Positions 31,693 to 43,015 of a stretch of DNA of 64,000 bases are shown in pieces. The first letter of the stretch is position 1. Every line of letters begins with the position of its first letter. The DNA is from Erodium maritimum (lineage: Eukaryota; Streptophyta; Magnoliopsida; Geraniales; Geraniaceae). The translations under genes and the position numbers were made by a program. The stretch is from contig OY997590.1 in assembly GCA_963921825.1 (NCBI GenBank), positions 46,331,039-46,395,038 on the forward strand, written 5' to 3'. The notes below the pieces were generated by a model. It did no database searches, had not been told where the DNA came from, and saw nothing but the letters and a program-made list of their open reading frames with translations.

Positions 31693-34600
31693 TGTAATAA
31701 CCACTCCCGGTCAACGCCAGTCAAACCTGCGAAAAACAGGAAAATTTAAAAGTTTTAAGACAGACACTCAATTGAACCTAAATTGACCCCGAGGGTCATA
31801 CCGGACTTAAGTTGACCCCGATATTGACCAAAGTGAGTTCCGGGGGACTCAGGGCAACTTTCAGATTAATTTGGGAAATGTTGACTTTTCGCTGGAAAAG
31901 TCAACCGAGCGACGTTTTGGTCCATTCGAGGACCGTTTTGGATCAAAAAAGCTTAGCCGTCGTCGCAGCGGTCTTAGTTGAGCCGTTTCCTTATAGCCCG
32001 TCAACTTTCGTAATTTCTTGGAAAAAGTGCCCGTTCGGGGCTCGAAACAGCCGAATTTTGCGAATCTGACAGAAAATATCTAGGTGATATTTTCCCAAAA
32101 AGGTGTGGGACCCACATGACACATGTCATGAATGTGGTGGAAGGAAAAAGGGAGGACAACTTTACCCTTGACTTTAAAGAAAAGACAAAATGAAAAGGGG
32201 GGGGGGGTATTTTGGTCTTTTTGATGTGTGGTTAGTGTTTTTGAACAAAACAAAAGATGAGAGACATGTGATGGTCGGCCATAGTGTAGAAAATAGGACT
32301 TTTTAGAGAGAGAAATAAGTTAGAAGGAAGAGAAAAGGAGGAGAGAAAAAGAGAAGAGGCTTGGGGGATTTGTGACGTTTCTCGTTCATCCGACTGGTGG
32401 TTCGTCTCAACGATAGAAGAATCCAGTTCACAGTCATTCTCTACGGTGAGCACCTAACCGATTTTCGTTTTGTTAAGTTCGAATTTTAGGGTTTGAGTTT
32501 AAACGATTCAAATATGGTTGGGTTTTGGTTAGAATTGGTTTAAAGATGAATGGTTGAGGTTTGGGGATCGTTAGGAACGTTTTGGGGCAAAAAGGGAATT
32601 TTTCCATTGTGGCCATGTGGGGCCCACGTGCTCGGGTGCTCGGGTTTAGTGTTCGGGTGGTTTAGAACGTTCCCCGGGTCATTAATCCACAACCGGATCG
32701 AAATTTGGAATTAAATTGTGAAAGTTGTAATTGACGGTTTTAGAAACTTTAAACGTTAATTAAATGACTAGGAAGTCGGAATTCGATTCCGTCAAGTGCC
32801 TAGGAACCCTCGAATTATTCTAAGACCGTAGAAACGAAAACGGGAATTTTCGGAATCCCGGAAGGGCGTTTCCAAAACCCGGGCAGATTCGCCATGTCGG
32901 GCGAATCGGGCTTTTCCGAGTCCAATATCGACAATGTCGAGTAATTGGGGAGTTTGGGAGTGATCGACATTGTCGGGGTTACTTTTGGGCGTTAAGTTTG
33001 TTAAATTCCAGTGTATGTCTGCGAACTTAAGAGTACTTAAAATTGTGTTCTTTTAGATCGTGCTGCAGACAGAGGGAAAGGAAAGCTAGGCGAGTGACTG
33101 AGATCACGCCGGAGCTTGTTGGTTGGCTTTTGGAGAACACGCACGAGGTAGGGAAAAGTAGCCGGATCTCGGCCCTGACTAGGGAAAGTTAACAGTAGAA
33201 TTGCATGTGACACCGGGGTGTCGTGGGTTGAGTAGGTTATTGAATATTAGAAAGGCATGATACGGGAACGTAGCGATTATTAGAAAAGCATGTGACACTG
33301 AGTAGTGTCGTAGGAACAGAGAACTTATCGATGTTAGAATTACTGGAGGCATATGACCATGCCCGGAGGTTGATTGCGAACTTATTGAGATTAGGAGTAC
33401 TGGAGGCATATGACCATGCCCAGAGGTTAATTGTGAAACTGTTGATATTAGGACTGTTGGAGGCATTGGTTATGCCGGAGGTTGATTGTGTATGTGGTGT
33501 CTTGGGTGGCCATGAGAGCCCGTACTTTACTGTTGTGTCTTGGGTGGCCATGAGAGCCCGTACTTTACTGTTGTGTCTTGGGTGGCAATGAGATCCTGTA
33601 CTTTACTGTTGTGTCTTGGGTGGCCATTAGTGCCCGTGGGGTTGTCGAACCCGTGTCTTTATTGTTGGTGTGTCTTGGGAGGCCATGAGTGCCCGTGGGG
33701 TTGTTGAACCCGTGTCGTTACTGTCGATGTATCTTGGGTGGCCATGAGTGCCCGTGGGGTTGTTGAGCCCGTGAGTTATGTTTGGTGTGTCTTGGGAGGC
33801 CGTGAGTGCCCGTGGGGTTGTTGAGCCCGTGAGTTATGGTTGGTGTGTCTTGGGAGGCAATGAGTGCCCGTGGGGTTGTTGAGCCCGTGAGTTATGGTTG
33901 GTGTGTCTTGGGAGGCCGTGAGTGCCCGTGGGGTTGTTGAGTCCGTGTTTTACCGTTGGTGTCTTGGGTGGCTATAAGTGCCTGTGGAGTGTTGAACCGG
34001 TCTTGGTGCTGTTTGTTGAACCTTGCTTATGATTGTGATTGTGTTTGCCCGAGGTTAGTGACCCGACTTCGTGTCGGGAAGTGGTGTGGAATTTGGCTGG
34101 CTTACCTGACAGGGATCGATAAGTTGCGAGCGTTCCTTGGCTGGCATGACCGAGTTCGAGTCTCGGGAGGTTGCGAGCGTTCTTTGGCTGGCTTGACCGA
34201 GTTTGAGTCTCGGGAAGTTGCGAGCGTTCTTTGGTTAGCCTGACCGAGTTCGAGTCTCGGGAGGTTGTGAGCGTTTTTAGGCGATGCGAGGGCAGCTCCC
34301 CTTCCGACTAGCTATCGGAAAAGCAGCATTGTATATATCGCCAACAGGTCGACCGCCTGGAGCCTGACAGGGATCGGCAAAGCGCGTGGGGCAGGCTCGA
34401 GCCCAGCCGGTTAGCAACCGGTACTGAGCAGCTGACAGGAGTGCGATCCTTTGTGATCTTGTTTGGTGTGCGATCCGTTGTGATCTTGGGTGTTGCGTGG
34501 TGGTCTGTCGTGTCTTTGGAGGAGGTCATCGATCGTTGTGTCGGGTCTACCTTACGTGTCTGAGTGTTGAGTCGGCTGAGGAAAGTATTAGTGTGTGGGT

Positions 34601-34998
34601 GTCGGTCGGGTTACTTGAGTTTGGGGATAGTGATCCCCGGGGTTGAGTTTGTTGTTGGTGTTACCGGCATTGTCTGCTAATTATGCCAGAGTCAGTCTGT
34701 TATCCGTGGTGGTGAGCGAACGCTCACCCCTAGCTGCTTTTCCTACAGGTACCGGTCGCAGGTTGGACTAGGTGAGCTTCTGAAGCTTGAAGAGCTAGGT
34801 GCGGGATTCTGGGTTTATTTGAGTCTAGCGACGGATACCATACTTTTGTCCACTTGTTGGGACATGTTTTAAGTTGTAAATATTATTTTGTTGAACAAAT
34901 GGTGTTTTTAAAGTGTTTATTCAAAACAGGTTTCAATTGTTTTATTATTTTAAACGTTCGCGTCCCGAGTTCGGTGTTACTGAAATTGGGGTGTGACA
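31693..34998 (+). repeat. GYP-2 3' LTR
   Basis: 3306 bp. It carries the extra segment 33125-33660 with three copies of a unit containing CTGGAGGCATATGACCATGC and a run of GGTGGCCATGAGAGCCCGTA repeats. The homologous segment exists in the GYP-4 3' LTR (about 44630-45120, other strand), so this is the ancestral form and the 5' LTR is the deleted one. Hairpin TGAGC-GAAC-GCTCA at 34713-34726. Confidence 0.92.
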
Positions 34999-36640
34999 CA
35001 AAGGGTTGGCTATGTTATCATTTGTTGCAATATAGGTTATCTTCACTTCACCTCGGTTCAATATTTCTCTGATGAGGTGGGTACGCCGCAGTACATGTTT
35101 GGATTTGTTATGCGATCTGGGCTTTTAGCTTGCGCAATGGCCCTTGTGTTGTCGCAAAATGGATTCACCGAGATGGATTGGTTTTTAATTACACCCAACC
35201 CTGCCGTGAATTTCCAAATCCACATAGCCTCCTTAGCTTCTTCTGCAGCATCTATGTACTTGGCCTCTGTCGTAGATTCGGCGATAGTATCTTGCTTTTC
35301 ACTTTCCCAGCTAAATCTCCGTCATTCAGCGAAAACACATATCCTGACTGACTTCTAAAGTCATCTGGATTTGTCTTGGAAAACTAGCATCCACTCATCC
35401 TTCGATAACTAGTTCAACATCATCTTTCCCACGGGTTAGACTGATGTCTACTGGTAAAACACAAGGCATACGAGACGTCCGGTCTCGTATATGTCATGGC
35501 ATATATGATCGAACCTGACCCCCTAGGGGCATGGGATTCACATCATCCTTTTCAGACTTAATCCTTTCTTTCAATCGAGCATTGAGAACTCACTCAATGC
35601 CTTGTTCACATAGGTTCTCTAACTTAATCCCAAGACCCTCTTGGTGTGATCTCTGTATATCTTAATACCTAAGATATAAGGAGCATCACCTAAGTCCTAT
35701 ATTGCGAAACACTTCCTCAACCAAGCTTTTAGTCTCGAGCAAGGTTGGGATGTCGTCTCGAATAAGCACCAGAAAGACAATCTTTCTCCCAGAAGCCTTC
35801 TTACAAACGCAAGGGTCATCCTCGTTCTTGATGAAGCCAAATCTAATTATCGCTTCATCAAAACGAAGGTTCCAACTCCGAGAAGCTTGTTTCAATCCAC
35901 AAATGGATTTCAACAACTTATAAATCTACCCCTTTATTCTTTGGATCGTCAAAACCTTCGGCCTGAGACATACAAACGTCCTTAGTCAAATTCTCGTTTA
36001 AAAGCGCTTTTGACATCCAATTGCCATATCTCGTAATCAAGATACGAGACTATGTCAAGAAGAATCTAGATAGATTTGACCATGGCCACTGGTGAGAAGG
36101 TTTCCTCATAGTCAATCTGTTGGATCTTCCTATAACCTTTCGCAACCAGTTGGGCCTTGTAGGTCCGAGGGTTGCCGTCATGTCCATCGTGACCTTGAAG
36201 ATCCATTTTCATCCGATGGTCCTCACACCATCGATGGGATCAACCAGTTCCCACACTTGGTTGTCCAACATGGACTGCATTTCCTCTCTCATGGCTCCTA
36301 GCCATAACTCGAAGTAGGGCCCATCCACGGCTTCCTGAAAGGTGGTCGGATCCTTATGATCCACCATTAGCTCATCGTCCCTTTCAAACACAAAATAACC
36401 ATATCTCGGAGGTGGGTGATTGATCCTTCCACATCGCCTTGGACCTTCAGGAATTGATACAAGAACTGGTTCCTACTCTACGACCACTTCTGGCTCCTCT
36501 ACTAGGTTCTCAAGTGGTTCAGATGGATCTGTACCGTCTTGAATTTCTTCTAGATGTACAATCCTCCCACTAACGTCTTTCGAAACAAATTACCTTTCCA
36601 TAAAGATACCCACCCCTAGTGACGAACACCATGTCCTCAC
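34999..36640 (-). pseudogene. COP-1 pol: RNase H, reverse transcriptase and integrase end
   Basis: Minus-strand copia pol. From high to low coordinate it starts with an integrase C-terminal trace (about 36640-36420). The RT start follows, with D-P-T-T-F-Q-E-A-V-D-G-P and M-L-D-N-Q-V-W-E-L-V (about 36350-36230). An RT block C-G-L-K-Q-A-S-R-S-W-N (about 35905-35870) comes next. The catalytic Y-V-D-D position reads I-R-D-D (about 35755). An RNase H region has A-I-A-Q-A-K (about 35140) and A-N-P just before the GYP-2 insertion. The active-site change, frameshifts and the split by GYP-2 show it is dead. The upper end is cut off abruptly by GYP-3 at 36640/36641. Confidence 0.8.
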
Positions 36641-37041
36641 GCCCTTTTCGTGAAAAGAAGGGTGGAGCGTTGAGGATTTGCATTGATTACCGGAAATTGA
36701 ACCGGGTTACGGTGAAGAACCGTTATCCGATGTCGAGGGTCGATGACCTGTTTGATCAGCTGAGAGGAGCGAAGTGCTTCTCGAAGATTGATCTTCGATC
36801 AGGGTACTACCAGCTGAGGGTTCGGGAGGAGGATGTGGAGAACACCGCATTTAGGACTCGATATGGGCACTACGAGTTCTTAGTGATGCCGTTCGTGTTG
36901 ACGAACGCACCTGCAGCATTCATGGATCTTATGAACGAGATGTTCCGACCCTACCTGGATCAGTTCGTCGTGGTGTTTGTGGATGACATTCTGATTTATT
37001 TGCCTAGTGAGGAGGCACATGTGGAGCACCTGAGGTGTTGA
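36641..37041 (+). pseudogene. GYP-3 reverse transcriptase
   Basis: The gypsy RT palm is readable from just after its N-terminus: [10 protein letters not shown], then [10 protein letters not shown], the motif A region [24 protein letters not shown] and the catalytic F-V-D-D-I-L-I-Y near 36976-36999. Both catalytic aspartates of F-V-D-D are present. A one-base indel near 37034 moves the frame to the next open segment. The methionine at the start of the open frame lies in COP-1 sequence and is not the real start; the element is truncated here. V-L-T-N replaces the usual G-L-T-N. Confidence 0.9.
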
Positions 37042-38126
37042 CATTATTATGCACTCACCAGTTGTACGGCAACCTAGACAAATGCGTGTTCTGGCTCGCC
37101 GAGGTGAAGTTCCTCGGGCATGTTGTGTCCCGAGAGGGTATACTCGTCGATCCGTCGAAGATCGACGCGGTCTCGAAGTGGGCACGGCCCAAGAGTGTCT
37201 TCGAGATCCGCAGCTTCCTAGGCTTGACAGGGTACTATCGACGGTTCGTCCAAGACTTCTCACGTCTGGCCGCGCAGATGACTGCCTTGACACGCAAGGG
37301 AGCGGAGTTTGTATGGACTGATGAGTGTGAGCACTCATTTTCCGAGCTGAAGTCTCTTTTGACCACCGCACATGTACTGATCGTGTCGGAGCGCGAGGTT
37401 GGTTATGACGTGTATTGTGACGCGTCTGGTAAAGGACTGGGGTGTGTGTTGATGCAGTTCGGGAAGGTAGTTGCATATGGTTCGAGACATTTGAAGATAC
37501 ATGATCGCAACTACCCGACCCATGACCTAGAGTTGGCAGTAGTCGTCTTTGCGCGGAAGAGCTGGAGGCATTATTTGTATGGAGAGCGATTCTGGGTGTT
37601 TTCGGATCACAAGAGCCTCAAGTACATCTTCTCCCAGCGCGACTTGAACATGCGCCAGAGGCGATGGATGGAGTTGTTCGAGGAGTACGACTTCGAGCTA
37701 GTCTACCACCCGGGCAAGGCGAAATTTGTCGCTGATGCCCTGAGTAGGAAGTCGACTCACAGCCTTGCTAGTATATCTGTGCGAGAGTGGGACATGATGG
37801 AGGAGCTGATCACGTTTCGGCTCGAGCTCGATGAGATTACCAATGGCGTGGCCATGTTTTCGTTGCTGGCGCATCCCACACTTGTTGCCAGTGTGTTGAA
37901 GGCACAGGTCGGGGATGCAGAGACAACAGAGATTCGAGAGAGGATGATCAGCGGTGACGACACCGAGGGCTGGGAGCAGGGCACTGATCTGGGTCTACGA
38001 TACCGGGGATGGCTGTTTGTGCCACGTGGTTGTAGAGATGATGTGTTGAGAGAGTCTCATCACTCCCGTCTTGTTGTGCACCCGGGTGGCACCAAGATGT
38101 ATGGGGATATCAGACGACATTTCTAG
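37035..38126 (+). pseudogene. GYP-3 RT connection, RNase H and integrase zinc finger
   Basis: 363 codons open. Starts with Y-G-N-L-D-K-C and F-L-G-H-V-V-S, typical of the gypsy RT C-terminus. The RNase H region follows: [10 protein letters not shown] at about 37411-37440 (first catalytic Asp), E-L-A-V-V-V-F-A near 37532, [10 protein letters not shown] near 37600, and D-A-L-S-R-K near 37735. The integrase H2C2 finger begins with H-H-S-R and H-P-G-G near 38060-38090. A TAG at 38124-38126 interrupts before the two cysteines. The open frame has no ATG of its own at its start; it is the frameshifted continuation of the RT. Confidence 0.9.
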
Positions 38127-38804
38127 TGGAGTGGGATGCGTAGAGCAGTGGTCGAGTTTGTTTCGAGGTGCCTCACTTGTCAGCAAGTGAAGGCCGAGCA
38201 TCAGTGTCCAGCTGGCTTACAGCCGTTACCGAGTGTAGAGTGGAAGTGGGAGCACGTCATGATGGATTTCGTGACTGGCTTGTCGAGGTCACTGAGAGGG
38301 CACGATGCAGTTTGGGTGGTGGTCGACCGACTGACCAAGTCGGCACACTTCTTGGGCATGAGGATGACGGATACAATTGATACTTTGAGCTGATTATATG
38401 TTCGAGAGATTATACGTCTTCACGTGGTGCCGGTGTCGATTGTGTCCGACAGATATCCGCGTTTCACCTTGAGATTTTGGGAGAGCTTGTAGAGAGAGTT
38501 GGGGACCGAGGTCTTGGTTAGTACAGCGTATCACCCACAGACCGACGGTCAGTCAGAGCGCACTATCCAGATACTGGAGGATATGCTTCGAGCCTGTGTG
38601 TTGGACTTTCGAGGGTCACGGGAGGACCACCTGCCGTTAGCGGAGTTTGCCTACAACAACAGCTTTCAGGCCATTATTGGGATGGCACCGTTTGAGGCGT
38701 TGTATGGTAGGTCGTGCAGATCGCCCGTGTGTTGGCAGAGGTGGGAGACCGGAGTCTACTTGGTCCGGAGATTGTCCAGGAGACGACTGAGAAGGTCGCA
38801 CTGA
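38127..38804 (+). pseudogene. GYP-3 integrase core
   Basis: Continues in frame after the TAG with C-L-T-C-Q-Q-V-K, the cysteine pair of the zinc finger. The DDE core follows: first Asp in M-M-D-F-V-T-G-L, second in I-V-S-D-R-Y-P near 38438, glutamate in Q-S-E-R-T-I-Q-I-L-E-D (about 38550-38580). Stops at 38391-38393 (TGA for the expected CGA) and 38490-38492 (TAG for the expected CAG) break it. A-Y-N-N-S-F-Q-A and M-A-P-F-E-A-L-Y-G-R close the core. A frame change follows near 38735. The enzyme would insert the cDNA into the genome. Confidence 0.88.
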
Positions 38805-39214
38805 TTCGGGATCGGTTGAGGACCGCGCAGACTCGCCAGAAGAGTTATGCAGATAAACGGCGCATGCCTCTTTAGTTTATCGGACCTTTCGAGTTCCTGA
38901 GCAGAGTTGGAGCCATTGCCTATCGCCTGTCATTGCCACCGCAGCTCGGGAACGTGCATAACGTCTTCCATGTATCCCAGTTGCGGAAGTACACCGTGGA
39001 TCCCTCCCACCTGATTGAGTGGACGGACATCGAGGTGGCGGAGGATGTTTCGTATGAGGAGCAACCAGTCAGGATTCTTGATAGGCGAGAGAAGGCCCTA
39101 CGTGGCAGGACTATCCCACTGGTACGGGTGAAGTGGAAGCACAATAGTGCAGAGTCGACCTGGGAGCGCGAGGATGAGGTTCGTGCGAAGTACCCCAGCC
39201 TGTTCGACCCTTGA
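38805..39214 (+). pseudogene. GYP-3 integrase C-terminus and chromodomain
   Basis: After a gap relative to the usual integrase (the conserved region before G-P-F-E is shortened near 38870), the frame reads I-G-P-F-E-F-L, then V-H-N-V-F-H-V-S-Q-L-R-K-Y. A chromodomain follows, with Y-E-E-Q-P-V-R-I-L-D-R-R-E, V-K-W-K-H-N-S-A-E-S-T-W-E and Y-P-S-L-F-D-P, ending at TGA (39212-39214). Chromodomains of this class are thought to steer integration to heterochromatin by binding methylated histone H3, which fits the surroundings. The last 94 codons are intact. Confidence 0.9.
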
Positions 39215-39251
39215 GGTACGTCAGTTTTAATTTTGAGGACGAAATTCTTTT

Positions 39252-39263
39252 AAGGGGGGTAGA
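39252..39263 (+). other. GYP-3 polypurine tract
   Basis: AAGGGGGGTAGA, one base before the LTR start at 39265. Confidence 0.9.
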
Positions 39264-39264
39264 C

Positions 39265-42200
39265 TGTAAGAACCGCCCCGGTCGATCCCGATTGAACCAG
39301 AGGTTTTCGTCGAGAGTTTACTTTCTGCCGGAAAAGTCAACCGATGACTCTGAGGCTCATTCGGGACCTTTCCGGGGCCCAAGAAGCTTAGTCGTTATCA
39401 CAGTTAGCTTAGTTGGGCCATTTCCTTTCCGTTGACTGTATTATTGGGAAAAGTCAACCCGGAGTCTTTTCGGTCAATCCGCAGTCCGATTAAGAACTAA
39501 AATCCGATAATTAATTGTGCTGAAGTTTATTAAGCTTGGAGTGGTCCCCACATGGACATGTGTCCATGCTTGCTTGGAAGGGAAGAAATGGGCATGTTTT
39601 GACCCTTATGCCCTTAGTAGATGCACTTGAGAAGAGTTGAGGCAAGGGGCACTTTGGGCATCCTTCTCTCTAGGTTTAATACACCAATTTGGTTTACATT
39701 TCAGCACACTTCCCAAGGCAGCCGAATTTTCTTAGAGAGAAAGAGAGTGTGTGTCTTCCATGGAAGCTTTAGGAAGAAGAAAGTGAAAAAGAATGGACTT
39801 TTGCTCATCTATACATCAAAGCTTTATAAAAACTTGAGTTGACTCGAGTTTTTAATTGTGATCCAAGGCTTCGGATCCGAGATCGACGGAGGAGGAGACC
39901 CGAGGACATTGTGAAGTGGAGGAGGAAGCGAGCCAAGACGTCAGCATCTAAGAGTTGATCGTTGATTATTTCTAAGGTAAGGATCGTAGCGAATACCGGT
40001 TCGATTGTGGAAAGTTACTAGTATGCATGTATGTTAATAATAATAACCGAAAAGGTCCTAGTTTGCATATAGTGTTAGTCTTAGTGCCCATAGTTCAATC
40101 CTAAATGTCCAAATGTATATATCATCGTTAGCAATAAAATCAAAGCGGCTTTATATTACTTATGTGTTGGAGTAATATATCGATGTGTGCTCTGGTCTAT
40201 GTACACCATGCGAATAGAACCATAGATTTAGATAGATCACACTCGATGGGTCCCTAGTCAACAAAGCTTCATTAGAAGCGACTAGTATGAAAGATAGCTC
40301 TTTATGGCTTACGTTCTGTTAGTCACTGGAATGGGATTCCGGAGTCTGATCATAGATATCATGTGGGACATGATATTGGACGACCCGCCCTGAATATGTG
40401 CCATAGATTAAGTCATGAACATATTCAGTGTCGTAGCTTGTCATGTATCCTTAGACCAAGGAGTCTTTGTGATCGCTATGTAGTCAACAACTTAGTTTGA
40501 CTTGAGCCTAACGTTGTTCGTAACAGGGCTTCCATAACGGCCATGATTGGCTTAGGGACGGGCTACATGAGTGACACGAAAGACGGCTAAGGGATTTATC
40601 CCTCATACTGAGGTATGGGAAAGATATCGGTTCTCGGCCGCTTGATCGAGAGTGACTGAAAGAATAGCATGGCCATGCACATGATATTGGGTATCATATC
40701 TTTAGTCATCTCACATATCAAGGAACATTGATTGAGAATAATAAGGATGACAGCTCTATGCCTTATCTCAATCAGGATATCGGAGATAAAAAGATAATGA
40801 CAGGGATGACAGAAAGGTTAGAATCGACAGGGTCGATTCGTTATGCAGTGTCAGGCAATACTAAAGTCTCGTCAGTTGCCACTTAAATAGGATCAAGTAA
40901 AATGAGATTTGTACGTTGATCTATTGACATGCATAAACCTAAGGGTCACACCGGAGGATGAAACTCATTGACACATTTATGGAGAATGGCTAAAAGGGAG
41001 TTGTCTCGGGACATGACCAAAACTGGGTTTTGGGTCATGTGCCTGTAAGTGAATAGGACTTTACGGATCGAGACAAGGCTTGGAGTCTTGGGATTGATCG
41101 CGTTGGATAATGTTGGACATTTCCGGTATGAAAGGCTTGGAGGCGATGAGCGAATCACGGGACCTCGTTGGAAATGGCCACGGGCCATGTTCCAAGAGGC
41201 CCATGAAAGGCCCATGCAACCAAGGCCCATGGAACTAATTAATCAAGTCTTGATTAATTAGTACTAAGTAAGCAAGACAAGGATTAAGGTGTTGGTGATT
41301 CACCACCTAACCCAATCTTGTCTTGCCATACTTTGTCCTATTTACACCTTACTTGTCACCATTCTTGTCCCATGCCTTTAGTTGAACAAGTATGGGTTTT
41401 GTTATGTTGAAGTCATCTTTTTTCAACATAACAAATACAAGACAAGAATAGGAAACACAATTCTCTCCCCCTTCCCTTGCAATTTCGGGTTTGGCAAGCT
41501 CCCACCTCCATTTTTGTGTTCTTGAGTCCTCAAAGAGAAGAACTACGTGGCTTTGATTCCCATGTGGATACGTAGGCGTCTTGGAGACTCAAGCCAATCA
41601 TTCGTTACCCGGTGTTCTTGTTTTGGTAAGATATAGTGCTGAATTTTTCTCTGGTGAATCCATTCTTTGTTAGTTGTTTCATGGTTTAATCGTCTCTTGG
41701 TTTTCATTGATTTTCCGCTGCGAGTTGGTTCATCTCCAACCCTACCTCGAGACCCAACATATAGGATGTGATTCACTAGAATAACCTCTTTCAATTACAT
41801 TAATAATTTGACGAGTCTTAGCGTGCATGTAGGATGTGAATCACTAGAATAATCGCTTTCAATTCTTGGGAAATTTACGTGCTGGTAGAATGGCCATGTC
41901 GAGCCTTGGGTTACATGTTGATTGAAATGCCTGATATTTGATTGAGATGCATGATGTGTGATTAAGTATCGATAAGATTAAGAAACATGTTATGAGATAC
42001 TCGGTGTAGCATGTCGTGGCTATGTGTGGCCGAGTGTGCCGTGTTTGATGTGATGTGAATCCTTGGTTTAGATATGATCGGGTGAGTGATAGACCGATTT
42101 TTGTGTTATGGTAGTTGGCTCGGTTGGTATACCGTGGTCGAACTATGGCTTTGTGATGCGTTTTATTCTCTTGCTGTGTGTTCCCAAGAGGAGGTAGGTC

Positions 42201-43004
42201 TGGCATGATACCTAGACTAAGAGAGTATGCTGGTGTAGAGTATCGAGGACGAGGACGGTTTAACCGTTACCCCGATGCTATGTGGTCCAGGAAGGCGTAC
42301 GACCGAGGTATGTGCCCGTCCGGTATGCGTGAGGCCCCGAGTCTGTGTGCCGGGAAGGCGTCCGACTGTGGGATTTCCAGTTTGGGATGTTACCCCGATT
42401 CTACGTGACGGGAAGATGTCGGGACCGATGCTTCGTTTTTCGGTCCGATATAAATGGGACGGTTGCGATAGCCGGAGATGCTGGGATTGGTTGTACTAAG
42501 TTGTGTATTGTTCTACTGTGTGTTGTGCGTGCTAATTGGCTTTGTGCGTTGTATTATTTGTGATTTTGATCTTACGAGGGTGATTAGTGGTTGGTACTTG
42601 TTCCGTGGGCGTTGTTGATAGCTATGCTTTGCTAGTATGCCTTAATTGTACGGTTACTCGTGGTATTGAATTGATGTTCATAACCTTAACTACTTTTCCT
42701 ACTGAGCAAAAGCTCACCTCTTTTACCTTGCTGTTTTACAGGTTTTGAGAGGGACTTGGACTAGCGGGATTCTCAGAGCTGGGGAGCTAGTGAGAGTCTT
42801 AGCTAGTGTTGTCTAGAGACGTACAGTTTTTACTGATTCATTTTGAAACTGTTTTACCATTTGTTGTTGACGAGCTGTGACTTGCACTGCTATTTGGAGT
42901 TTTAAACTGCTATCTGAGACCCTTTTTCATTATTAAACTGCTTTATTTGTTTATCTTTTAATTCATGTCTCGAGTCCGGTTAAAACCGGATTTGGGGCGT
43001 GACA
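39265..43004 (+). repeat. GYP-3 3' LTR, interrupted by solo copia LTR
   Basis: It starts TGTAAGAACCGCCCC and ends GGCGTGACA; about 2.05 kb once the solo copia LTR and its duplicated TATAG are removed. Hairpin TGAGC-AAAA-GCTCA at 42703-42716 is followed by a pyrimidine tract and TTTTACAGG. Only one LTR of this element is in the window. Confidence 0.88.
40073..41759 (+). mobile_element. Solo Ty1/copia LTR (copy b) inside GYP-3 LTR
   Basis: 1687 bp, same family and orientation as the copy at 13974, with TGTTAGTCTTAGTGCCC and CTCGAGACCCAACA termini. Perfect TATAG duplication at 40068-40072 and 41760-41764. The two solo copies look very similar over their whole length. Confidence 0.93.
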
Positions 43005-43015
43005 GCCTCAGGATC

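Larger units (their letters stand above)
25275..34998 (+). mobile_element. GYP-2, gag-bearing Tekay/Del-type gypsy element with internal pol deletion
   Basis: Complete ends TGTAATAACC...GTGACA and a perfect CAAAG duplication at 25270-25274 and 34999-35003. It is inserted into the RNase H coding end of COP-1. Order: 5' LTR, primer site, conserved leader, gag, protease fragment, integrase remnant, polypurine tract, 3' LTR. RT, RNase H and most of integrase are missing. The two LTRs look nearly identical where they align, so insertion was comparatively recent, but they differ in length by 430 bp because of an internal deletion in the 5' LTR. Confidence 0.93.
36641..43004 (+). mobile_element. GYP-3, 5'-truncated pol-bearing Tekay/Del chromovirus
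   Basis: It starts abruptly inside the RT ([16 protein letters not shown]) at a junction with COP-1 and ends with a complete right LTR ending GGCGTGACA at 43004. 5' LTR, leader, gag and protease are absent. The domain order RT, RNase H, integrase, chromodomain and the 3' context (GAGGACGAAATTC, then the polypurine tract) define a Tekay/Del-type chromovirus. Its LTR end (CGAGTCCGGTTAAAACCGGA and GGCGTGACA) resembles GYP-1 more than GYP-2. With no left end, no target duplication can be tested. Confidence 0.88.
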
